Source of the DNA: Candidatus Sordicultor fermentans
Lineage (GTDB): Bacteria; Atribacterota; Atribacteria; Atribacterales; Caldatribacteriaceae
Length of the DNA: 6,637 bases
Direction: 5' to 3'
Assembly (NCBI GenBank): GCA_002385475.1
Contig: DGDO01000105.1
Span: 1-6,637, forward strand
The notes below the pieces were generated by a model that worked only from the letters and a program-made list of their open reading frames with translations, did no database searches and was not told where the DNA came from. Below, piece after piece: positions 1 through 5,409 of the stretch. The translations under genes and the position numbers were made by a program. Within the stretch, counting starts at the first letter, position 1. Each line of letters opens with the position of its first letter.

Positions 1-177
1 TTCATAAAAGCAGACCCGGATAGGTTGCAGAGACAGATCGAAACATTAAAGAGAATTACTGAATTAGGATGGCAGGTTATGTACTTCAGCGCCAAAGGGG
101 AGATTAAAGAAGCTTTGAGAGAAGATATAGACTGTGGCAACATTAACTATGTAGAGCTTCCAGGTATATTAGCTTAA
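1..177 (+). CDS. C-terminal end of an SMC/RecF-like AAA ATPase (5' partial)
   Basis: The first frame is open from base 1 to a TAA at 175-177 and gives 58 residues. It opens with FIKADPDRLQ and continues with a helix and the strand-like segment GWQVMYFSAK. In SMC/RecF/YhaN-type ATPases a Walker B Asp-Asp-Pro-Phe is followed by this kind of Asp-x-x-R-L helix and then by a beta strand ending near the switch histidine. The fragment therefore looks like the last part of the nucleotide-binding head, just after Walker B. That assignment rests on resemblance, since the Walker A, the signature motif and the coiled coil lie outside the window. Such ATPases act in DNA repair or recombination, or in defence and restriction-like operons, and this fragment cannot tell which. 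No gene follows in the same operon; about 1.2 kb without an intact gene comes next, and I see no hairpin-plus-T-run terminator after the stop. Confidence 0.6.
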   Translation, partial: FIKADPDRLQRQIETLKRITELGWQVMYFSAKGEIKEALREDIDCGNINYVELPGILA

Positions 178-268
178 ATATCAGGTGATTTACATCGGCT
201 TTACTATATCGGGGGAAGAAGGTTAGGCAGTTTAAAGGATGTGCTTTAATTCCTGAGGTGCGTGTTTG

Positions 269-632
269 ATGAGAGCCACTCCCATATTTGAGCTATTTTG
301 CTGAGCTTGTGTTGATTTCTGCCCCCTTTTTCCCATTGCTCTGGGGAAAGAGAATGACACTATACTGCAAGATTTATTTTGCCATCATTCTAATCTTTTC
401 AGCTTTAAACATGTTCGTTTTGCAGAAGTTAATGGTGCTGGGAGATGGCTGGGAAATAAAAGCGCGAGAAAACTTAAGAACGGGTCCTTTATTACTCAAA
501 AAGATGGGCATCAGCATCTCAGGCAAACTTTTACTGCTGATGAAGTTCAATAATGCAATTGGAAAATTGTATAATTATATCAGCAATATAGCATGCATCC
601 CCGATATAGAGGAATGGGAGCAGAAAAGGTAG
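269..632 (+). pseudogene. probable decayed gene of unknown function, with an in-frame TGA and a frameshift
   Basis: An ATG at 269 is preceded by a good ribosome binding site (GAGGTG, 255-260, 8 bases upstream). The frame reads 11 residues, meets TGA at 302-304, then stays open to TAA at 551-553. This part contains protein-like text such as FAEVNGAGRWLGN and GSFITQKDGHQHL. Near the TAA a second frame takes over and gives FNNAIGKLYNYISN and IPDIEEWEQKR, ending in TAG at 630-632. The join lies around 540-550 and looks like a one-base frameshift. The first frame then reopens at 593-700 (ending DVESDNISTIAFPAF), so more of the old gene may lie there. I do not recognise the family. A different reading, a TTG-started hydrophobic ORF at 288-632, uses only one frame and looks less protein-like in its first half. 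Being a pseudogene is an inference from the broken but coding-like text. Confidence 0.35.
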
Positions 633-827
633 GCGCCAGAAGAATGGTGCTCGATGTTGAAAGCGATAATATCAGCACTATTGCTTTCCCTGCATTTTAA
701 CAGGGTGATAAAAGAAATCTGAGATGGCAAAAAAGATAATTTCCAGCAGAAAATAGAGTTATGTTGGATTAACCACTCATTTCCCGGTGTGTCATAATGA
801 TCCTCGTTTGCTCATCTGCCCGAAATA
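633..827. other. non-coding or decayed stretch
   Basis: I see no supported gene here. A short open frame of 35 codons ending with TAA at 698-700 may be the tail of the decayed gene to the left. The rest, from 700 to 827, contains frequent stops in all forward frames I followed and no clear hairpin or promoter. Confidence 0.4.
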
Positions 828-961
828 GTCATTACGAGTTCGCATTTTCGCTTACGCGGCAATCCCGAGTTTTTAACCCGATGTAGCTTACTTTTAGCGT
901 TTGTTGAGGCTCAAAAAGGAAAGATCACCACGGGAGACGAATAAGCGACCCTCGCGATGAC
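828..961. repeat. dispersed inverted-repeat element with GTCAT..GAG ends
   Basis: The stretch starts with GTCATTACGAG (828-838) and ends with CTCGCGATGAC (951-961), which are inverted copies of each other at 9 of 11 positions. The arms continue imperfectly: GCGGCAATCCCGAG on the left faces GATCACCACGGGAG on the right. This layout, with GTCATTGCGAG-like ends and an inner GGCAATC/GATTGCC pair, matches a non-coding repeat scattered through many bacterial genomes, often between genes. It has no open frame and could fold into a long imperfect hairpin as RNA. Copy number in this genome cannot be judged from one window. Confidence 0.6.
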
Positions 962-1018
962 AGGAAAAGAGGTTCCTCGCAAAAGAGAAGGGGGTGATAA
1001 GTGGATTTAACCTTTATA

Positions 1019-1053
1019 GTTCTGGATTCCTGATAGAGATATTCAGAAATGAC
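1019..1053. repeat. short imperfect hairpin repeat (ATTCCTGA .. TCAGAAAT)
   Basis: The segment contains ATTCCTGA followed after a short spacer by TCAGAAAT, an inverted copy with one mismatch, and ends in AAATGAC. Its reverse complement begins GTCATTTCTGAATATC, similar in style to small dispersed repeats of the form GTCATTCCTGAATnnn...TCAGGAAT. It lies between the larger repeat at 828-961 and the hairpin at 1067-1128, so three repeat-like elements are clustered here. Confidence 0.4.
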
Positions 1054-1066
1054 AACAAAAAAAAGA

Positions 1067-1128
1067 CACCCTCACCCTCACCTTAACCCTCTCCCGAGGA
1101 GGGTAAGGGGAAAATAGTTCAGGGGTGA
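1067..1128. repeat. CCCTCACCC/CCCTCTCCC palindromic intergenic repeat
   Basis: The core arms CCTTAACCCTC (1081-1091) and GAGGGTAAGG (1099-1108) pair fully apart from one bulged A, around a 7-base loop. The flanks add caccctcacc on the left and ggggtgatgg on the right, which pair less well. A CCCTCACCCT-AACCCTCTCCC half followed by its GGGAGAGGG partner is a familiar dispersed palindrome of bacterial intergenic regions. It is not followed by a T-run, so I do not call it an intrinsic terminator. Confidence 0.55.
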
Positions 1129-1193
1129 TGGTAAAAGCAAGGGGTTGATAAAGGGAAATTCTTTTCCCCTTTATAACCTACTGTATTATTCTG

Positions 1194-1222
1194 TTTACGA
1201 TTGCATTGAGAAAATTTATAAT
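1194..1222 (+). promoter_or_regulatory. possible upstream sigma70-type promoter
   Basis: TTTACG (1194-1199) and a perfect TATAAT (1217-1222) are separated by 17 bases. It would start RNA near 1229, about 150 bases before the next gene, which is a long leader. The promoter at 1321-1349 lies closer and is the better candidate. Confidence 0.35.
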
Positions 1223-1320
1223 ATTGCTCAATTAATGGATGGCTCGGACTCGTTATGACCTGTAAGTAATGAGGGGGCAGGTGGCTCGTTTTATTTTGTT
1301 CTAATTCTGTAAAGCCGGAC

Positions 1321-1349
1321 TTCACAAATCTATAAAACGTCAGTAAAAT
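1321..1349 (+). promoter_or_regulatory. sigma70-type promoter of the pRiA4b-like gene
   Basis: TTCACA (1321-1326) and TAAAAT (1344-1349) are 17 bases apart, each one base from consensus. Transcription would begin near 1356 and give a leader of about 25 bases carrying the GGGAG ribosome binding site (1369-1373) ahead of the GTG start at 1382. Confidence 0.5.
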
Positions 1350-1381
1350 ATGTAACAATTTAAAAATAGGGAGAACCTTCA

Positions 1382-1984
1382 GTGAAAAAGAAATTTGATA
1401 GAGTGTATCAGTTCAAGATTACTCTCAAGGGTATCAGACCACCAATCTGGCGGAGAATACAAGTTCCGGAAACTTATACCTTTTGGGACTTACATGTGGC
1501 TATTCAGGATGCAATGGGCTGGGAAGATGCCCATCTTCATGAATTTGAAATGGTCTCTCCTTCGTAGAAGAAGAAAGTGAGAATAGGAACTCCAACTGAA
1601 GAAGCCGAGGTTTTTGGGCAACAAATTATCCCGGAAGAAAAGCAGAAGATTGCTAACTGGTTTTCTATGGAAAACAGGGTGGCAAGTTATGTTTATGATT
1701 TTGGAGATGATTGGGAACATAAGATAGAATTAGAAAAAATACTTCCTCGGGAGAAAAATATTAAGTATCCTGTATGCATAGCCGGCAAAAGAGCCTGTCC
1801 TCCTGAAGATTGTGGAGGCGTATGGGGATATGAAGAATTTTTAGAGGCTATAAGAAATCCTGAACATGAGGAACACAGTATAATGTTAGAATGGATTGGT
1901 GGAGAATTTGACCCTGAATATTTTAATCCGGAAGAAGTTATATTTGAAGACCCTGATGAACGTCGAAAATATTTATGGGAATAA
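1382..1984 (+). pseudogene. plasmid pRiA4b ORF-3-like protein gene with an internal TAG codon
   Basis: The reading frame runs from GTG at 1382 (GGGAG 8 bases upstream) to TAA at 1982-1984, 200 codons, with one interruption: codon 62 is TAG (1565-1567). Both sides are clearly one protein in the same frame. The N-terminal part has the family hallmarks YQFKITLKGIRPPIWRRI and WEDAHLHEF. The C-terminal part has YDFGDDWEHKI, a cysteine cluster CIAGKRACPPEDCGG and EWIGGEFDPEYF. This is the pRiA4b ORF-3 family (Pfam PF07929), whose members are about this length; the family's molecular function is not established, though it is common near mobile and plasmid genes. The TAG falls in a loop between the HEF strand and KKKVRIGTP, a region that varies in the family, and one base change from AAG, CAG or TCG would explain it. 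No frameshift or other defect is visible, so the mutation is recent, the codon is read through, or the base is an error. A restart at GTG 1577 has only a weak AGAAGAAG site and would lack the conserved N-terminus. Confidence 0.85.
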
Positions 1985-2006
1985 TAGGAACAATAACCCA
2001 CATAAC

Positions 2007-2035
2007 TTAACAAAAGGGCAAAGAGAGGGTATAAA
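2007..2035 (+). promoter_or_regulatory. sigma70-type promoter of the HEPN-like gene
   Basis: TTAACA (2007-2012) and TATAAA (2030-2035), each one base from consensus, are spaced by 17 bases. RNA would begin near 2042, leaving room only for the purine-rich ribosome binding site (gcggggaaaagag) before the ATG at 2059. This suggests the gene is transcribed on its own and not only from the pRiA4b-like gene. Confidence 0.4.
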
Positions 2036-2058
2036 GGTATGAATAGCGGGGAAAAGAG

Positions 2059-2412
2059 ATGAGAGATTTCATAAAAGAGGCAGAGAAATTATTAATTGCT
2101 GCCAGACATGACCTGAATATGGGAGATTACTATTCCTGTTTTTCAAAAAGTTATCATGCCATGGTCCTTTCAATAAAGGCGTCACTGAGCTTATTCGAGG
2201 GGCGTTTTAGCAAAACGGAAATAGAAATGCTTAACCGAGATGTAGAAAAAAAGTTTAAGGATATTCATGATCAGATATTACTTATGGATAATGGGGCAGG
2301 CTTTATCTTAAATGAGAAAGAAGTAAAAGAGTTTTTAGAAGAAGCAGGTGATTTTGTCCAAAAGTCAAAGAATGATCTTGAAGAGTGGTTACAGACAAAG
2401 GGAGAGAAATAA
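2059..2412 (+). CDS. small HEPN-domain-like protein
   Basis: The product has 117 residues, is charged and is predicted to be all helical. Residues 1-20 form an amphipathic helix, followed by GDYYSCFSKSYHAMVLSIKASL (residues 22-43, first half shown as the conserved Tyr-rich helix), which matches the AYYAMFHAARALL type segment of HEPN proteins (Pfam PF05168). A second helical half runs from about 52 to 112 and ends in a likely long helix (EFLEEAGDFVQKSKNDLEEW). HEPN proteins are RNases or regulatory partners, commonly paired with a MNT-type nucleotidyltransferase as a toxin-antitoxin unit. Here no such partner is adjacent, and I cannot find the usual R-x4-6-H RNase motif; the only candidates, R60 to H70, are too far apart. 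It is therefore either a non-catalytic member or a partner lost from its pair. The start is supported by the purine-rich site just upstream. Function is uncertain. Confidence 0.6.
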   Translation: MRDFIKEAEKLLIAARHDLNMGDYYSCFSKSYHAMVLSIKASLSLFEGRFSKTEIEMLNRDVEKKFKDIHDQILLMDNGAGFILNEKEVKEFLEEAGDFVQKSKNDLEEWLQTKGEK

Positions 2413-2420
2413 TCTGTCAT

Positions 2421-2449
2421 TTCCCTGTTAATGGTAGCTGTGATAAAAT
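2421..2449 (+). promoter_or_regulatory. possible extended -10 promoter of the ECF S-component gene
   Basis: TGATAAAAT (2441-2449) has the extended -10 form TGn followed by TAAAAT; the matching -35 (TTCCCT, 2421-2426, 17 bases away) is poor, which is tolerated in extended -10 promoters. The 76-base gap before the gene is too short for a known vitamin riboswitch, and I see none. Confidence 0.35.
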
Positions 2450-2488
2450 AGCCAAATAGATGAACCGCGAAAAGGAGATTGAAATACG

Positions 2489-2992
2489 ATGAGAGAGTCA
2501 ACTCGTACTTTGACTTATTCAGCTATAGCTATCGCGTTAGTGGCTATAGCCACTATGAGTTTGCAGATTCCTATTCCTCAGACTCGAGGATATATAAATC
2601 TGGGAGATACCTTAATATTTGTTTTTGCCCTGCTCTGGGGAACTCGAGTGGGGGCTTTGGCTGGAGGATTAGGCTCTGCTTTAGCTGACCTTCTGACCGG
2701 GTATGCTCACTGGGCTCCGTTTACTCTGATAATTAAAGGGATAGAAGGTTTCTTGGTGGGAGCTTTTGCCAGCCGGGAGCAAAATCTCCCTAAACGGATT
2801 CTCTTTTTATCTCTGGCTGGTTTAGAGATGGTGGGAGGATATTTTTTGGCTGGCTCTCTTCTTTATGGACCTGGTGTGGCAATAGTGGAAATCCCGGGCA
2901 ACTTAGTGCAAGCTGGAAGCGCGGTTCTTCTATCCTCTCTTGTAGTATATGCCATCCGCAGAGGGGAGAAATCTATTTTCCATAGCATTTAG
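2489..2992 (+). CDS. ECF transporter S component (substrate-binding membrane protein)
   Basis: This 167-residue hydrophobic protein is the usual size of an ECF S component. The segment GYINLGDTLIFVFALLWG (34-51), the glycine-rich GALAGGLGSALADLLTGY (55-72) and WAPFTLIIKGIEG (75-87) are typical of the family with Pfam PF07155. About five or six membrane segments are visible, around residues 8-27, 37-55, 55-71, 76-95, 103-127 and 140-156. S components bind a vitamin or related metabolite in the cytoplasmic membrane and pair with EcfA and EcfT ATPase/coupling subunits. No EcfA or EcfT gene is in the window, so this is probably a group II member sharing an energising module encoded elsewhere. Related members take up riboflavin, pyridoxine-like or hydroxymethylpyrimidine compounds; which one applies cannot be read here. 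Start ATG 2489 has AAAGGAGA 10 bases upstream. Its TAG stop overlaps the end of the mutase gene on the other strand by 4 bases. Confidence 0.85.
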   Translation: MRESTRTLTYSAIAIALVAIATMSLQIPIPQTRGYINLGDTLIFVFALLWGTRVGALAGGLGSALADLLTGYAHWAPFTLIIKGIEGFLVGAFASREQNLPKRILFLSLAGLEMVGGYFLAGSLLYGPGVAIVEIPGNLVQAGSAVLLSSLVVYAIRRGEKSIFHSI

Positions 2993-4353
2993 TTTCTTTC
3001 CTGCTTTTTTATATGGCGGAGAACTTCTTCTTCTACCTCAGGTAGAGATCGCAGAAAACGATGAACTAAGCGGGGAATATCTTGAGAGGTTTTTCCCTCA
3101 AAGCGAAGGGTGTATACTGGTTCGGTAACTGATTTGCGAATCATTGCCCATCCTTCTTCCCACTCTACTCTTATTCCATCGAGATAGGACACTTCTCCTC
3201 CTGAAAGTGAATTTTCCACGAGAGGGAGCAGGTCTTCTCTCCCTTTAGCAGCAATCCGAATGTCGGGAGTGATATGAGAAGGAGGAAAAGTTTCCCTTAT
3301 TTGAGAAAGAGGGTATGGTGTTCGGGAAAGATAATAAAGGAATAGAGCTGCAGCATATAGCCCATCATCTCTTTTTAGTTCCCGGAAAAAGTAATGACCG
3401 CTGATTTCCCCTGCCATAAAGGCATTTTCCCGGAGGAGGCGCCTTTTAATATGAGCATGCCCAGAACGCTCCGGAATAGGTATACCTCCCATTCTTTTTA
3501 CCTCTTGAGGGACAATCTGAGAACATTTTAAGTCATAGATAAATTTTTCTCCCCCGGGAAGGTGGGGCAAGGTGTTTCGAAGGAAAAAAATAATTCCTTC
3601 TTCTCCTTTTAAAATTTTTCCCTTCTCATCTGCGAACACTACTCGATCCCCATCCCCATCAAATGCTATTCCTGAATCTGCTCTTTCTTCTCTTATTTTG
3701 TGAGAAAGAACAATTAGATTGTCTTTTTTAGAAGGATTAGGAGAACGATAAGGGAAAGATCCATCTTTTTCACAGAAAAGAGGAATTACCTCATAACCCA
3801 AATTTCTTAAAAATTGAGGGGCAAGGTCAGAGTAGCATCCACTACCACAATCCACCACTACCCGCAATGGGCGGTGGGGCAGAGGAACGAGAGAGGAGAG
3901 AGAATCGAGATATTCTCTATCTAAATTCTGGATGGCTCTCTTTCCTTTTTCGCTACAGCGAAAGTTTTTTTCTTTAACTTTTTTAGCTAAATTGGTAATA
4001 TCCTCAGGAGCAGGAGGGGTGTCCCCCCAGGTGATTTTAAGCCCGTTATATTCTGGAGGATTGTGGCTTGCGGTAACCATAATCCCTCCTTCTCCTTGTA
4101 GCTTTTCTACAGCAAAGTATAAAAGAGGGGTAGGGACAACCCCCAGATCAACTACTTCTCCTCCACTTTCTAAAAGTCCCTTGATAAGGGCTTCTTTAAG
4201 GAGAGGAGTACTTTTCCGCACATCTCCTCCCACTACTATTCTGGAACCTGCAGGAAGCAGTGAGGCAAAAGCTCTCCCGATGAGATAAGTTTTTTCTTCG
4301 TCGATTTCTGCAGGGAAAATTCCTCTGATATCACACTCTTTAAAAATACTCAT
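2989..4353 (-). CDS. phosphomannomutase/phosphoglucomutase (alpha-D-phosphohexomutase)
   Basis: This cytoplasmic enzyme moves a phosphate between C1 and C6 of hexose phosphates, linking glucose-6-P or mannose-6-P to the 1-phosphates used to make nucleotide sugars. The 454-residue length is normal. The domains show in order: the catalytic serine loop TASHNP (94-99, Ser96 phosphorylated), the metal-binding loop DGDGDR (232-237), the sugar-binding loop GEISGH (315-320), the RSGHAHIK segment (296-303) and the phosphate-binding C-terminal loop RKSVTEPVYTLRFEG (406-420). It is intact and resembles AlgC/ManB-type proteins; whether mannose or glucose is preferred is not decided. The ATG at 4353 touches the preceding epimerase stop with no gap (TGAATG), and AAAGGTG lies 8 bases upstream, so translation is likely coupled. 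Its TAA lies in the 4-base overlap with the ECF gene. Confidence 0.93.
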   Translation of the reverse strand: MSIFKECDIRGIFPAEIDEEKTYLIGRAFASLLPAGSRIVVGGDVRKSTPLLKEALIKGLLESGGEVVDLGVVPTPLLYFAVEKLQGEGGIMVTASHNPPEYNGLKITWGDTPPAPEDITNLAKKVKEKNFRCSEKGKRAIQNLDREYLDSLSSLVPLPHRPLRVVVDCGSGCYSDLAPQFLRNLGYEVIPLFCEKDGSFPYRSPNPSKKDNLIVLSHKIREERADSGIAFDGDGDRVVFADEKGKILKGEEGIIFFLRNTLPHLPGGEKFIYDLKCSQIVPQEVKRMGGIPIPERSGHAHIKRRLLRENAFMAGEISGHYFFRELKRDDGLYAAALFLYYLSRTPYPLSQIRETFPPSHITPDIRIAAKGREDLLPLVENSLSGGEVSYLDGIRVEWEEGWAMIRKSVTEPVYTLRFEGKTSQDIPRLVHRFLRSLPEVEEEVLRHIKKQERN

Positions 4354-5313
4354 TCAATTCACCTTTAGTATTCCTTTTTTTATTAAATCATCAGTAGCCA
4401 GAGCTACTGCTTCTCTTGCCGAATAACGGGGAGTGAAATTTAAAACTTCTTGAGCTTTTAACATGGATACACAGCAACCCTGTCGGACGTGTTGAGCAGC
4501 TTCTTCGGGATAACCAAATTTCTCAGTGTATTCTTCTAAAGAAATATTTTGAAAATAAAATTCTTTTCCAAAAAGAGAGGCGAAGTATTCTCCCAATCCC
4601 CAAAAGGTCATAGCTTCAGAAGCTCCGCAGTTGAAGCTTTCTCCAATAGCTCTGGTTTCTTTTTCTATAGCCCTTAGAAAAAGAGAGGCCACATCTTGAG
4701 GGTGAACATGGTGAAGGGTGGAGAACCCTCCATCCAGCAGATAAATTTCTTCTCCATCGATTATTTTTTGTAGATTTTCTGGATTATGGTCTCCAAAAGG
4801 AGTAACAAAAGTTTTTCCTGGACCGGTAATATGTCCGGGGTGGATGACGGTAGCCTTAACCTTGCCCTCTCGTGTAGCCTGCAAAAGCTTGCTCTCTATT
4901 ATGGCCTTTTTACGAGCATAATCGTTTTCGGGAAACCGAGGAGCGCTTTCAGGAGTGGGAACTATTCTGGTTTTGCCATATACCCACACTGTACCGCAGG
5001 AAAGAAGGTGAACATCTTTTCCAGTTAGAGTATCTATAAGAATTTGAGCGCTCTCCGGTTCAAAACAGATAATATCTACTATAATGTCTGCTCCTGTTTC
5101 TTCTATCAACTCTGGCCAGCGGCCAGTTCTCTCTTCTTTTTCTCTATCCACTGTTACCATCTTTATCTCTTTTTCCCAGAAACCTTCCGGGTAGGCAGCG
5201 GTTTTTCCTCTGGAAAATACCACCACCTCATGGTCTTTAGCGACCAGAGAGGGGATTAGATAACTACCAATATGCCCCGTGCCTCCTATAACCAGAACTT
5301 TTTTCCTTTTCAT
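4354..5313 (-). CDS. NAD-dependent epimerase/dehydratase (extended SDR family)
   Basis: The 319-residue protein starts with a Rossmann strand and the extended-SDR nucleotide motif GGTGHIG (10-16). The active site is visible: Thr108 in TVWVYG (108-113) and Tyr132-x-x-x-Lys136 (YARKK) form the usual catalytic set. HHVHPQDVA (201-209) is another conserved family segment. Members are cytoplasmic epimerases, dehydratases or reductases on sugars or nucleotide sugars; the length and fold fit but the substrate is not determined. The ATG at 5313 has a strong AAAGGAGG site. It is first in a two-gene operon with the phosphohexomutase, whose start follows its TGA with no gap, and it is transcribed divergently from the class II aldolase. 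That company fits sugar-phosphate or nucleotide-sugar metabolism. No truncation or missing catalytic residue is seen. Confidence 0.85.
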   Translation of the reverse strand: MKRKKVLVIGGTGHIGSYLIPSLVAKDHEVVVFSRGKTAAYPEGFWEKEIKMVTVDREKEERTGRWPELIEETGADIIVDIICFEPESAQILIDTLTGKDVHLLSCGTVWVYGKTRIVPTPESAPRFPENDYARKKAIIESKLLQATREGKVKATVIHPGHITGPGKTFVTPFGDHNPENLQKIIDGEEIYLLDGGFSTLHHVHPQDVASLFLRAIEKETRAIGESFNCGASEAMTFWGLGEYFASLFGKEFYFQNISLEEYTEKFGYPEEAAQHVRQGCCVSMLKAQEVLNFTPRYSAREAVALATDDLIKKGILKVN

Positions 5314-5329
5314 ATTTTCCTCCTTTACT

Positions 5330-5358
5330 TTATCATTTTATCCTTTTATAGTTATATT
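5330..5358 (+). promoter_or_regulatory. possible promoter of the class II aldolase gene
   Basis: TTATCA (5330-5335) and TATATT (5353-5358), 17 bases apart, would start RNA near 5365. The -35 is only four of six from consensus. Position relative to the start at 5410 is reasonable. Confidence 0.3.
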
Positions 5359-5372
5359 TAAAAGGTAGTTAA
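5345..5372 (-). promoter_or_regulatory. possible promoter of the epimerase-mutase operon
   Basis: Read on the minus strand, TTAACT (plus-strand positions 5372-5367) and TATAAA (5350-5345) lie 16 bases apart. The site would overlap the candidate promoter of the opposite gene, so the two directions may compete. In this AT-rich stretch chance matches are easy, hence the modest score. Confidence 0.35.
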
Positions 5373-5387
5373 TTAAAAATAGTTAAT
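5366..5387. repeat. direct repeat TAGTTAAT in the divergent control region
   Basis: TAGTTAAT occurs at 5366-5373 and again at 5380-5387, a 14-base period, and the first copy overlaps the palindrome TTAATTAA (5369-5376). It lies between the two divergent promoters and upstream of the aldolase ribosome binding site. It could be an operator for a regulator of both transcription units, or just low-complexity AT sequence. Confidence 0.35.
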
Positions 5388-5409
5388 AAAAGAAAGGAGA
5401 GCGATAACC

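Noticed and set aside
302..304. TGA as a selenocysteine codon
   Set aside because: No convincing SECIS-type hairpin follows, and a second frame defect lies downstream, so simple decay is preferred.
1067..1128. Intrinsic terminator
   Set aside because: The hairpin is strong but is followed by GGGGAAAATAG, not a T-run on either strand in the right place, and it sits far from the end of any intact gene.
1119..1358. Open frame of 79 codons on the minus strand
   Set aside because: It covers the palindromic repeat and promoter sequences, has no good ribosome binding site and no recognisable protein features.
1200..1381. Riboswitch or structured leader ahead of the pRiA4b-like gene
   Set aside because: A TGGCTCG pair (1240-1246 and 1282-1288) is a direct repeat and not a stem; I could not build a conserved-looking fold, and a promoter closer to the start makes a long leader unnecessary.
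3932..4288. 118-codon open frame on the plus strand, inside the mutase gene
   Set aside because: It is a shadow of the well-supported mutase coding strand; the protein text is low quality with no family resemblance.
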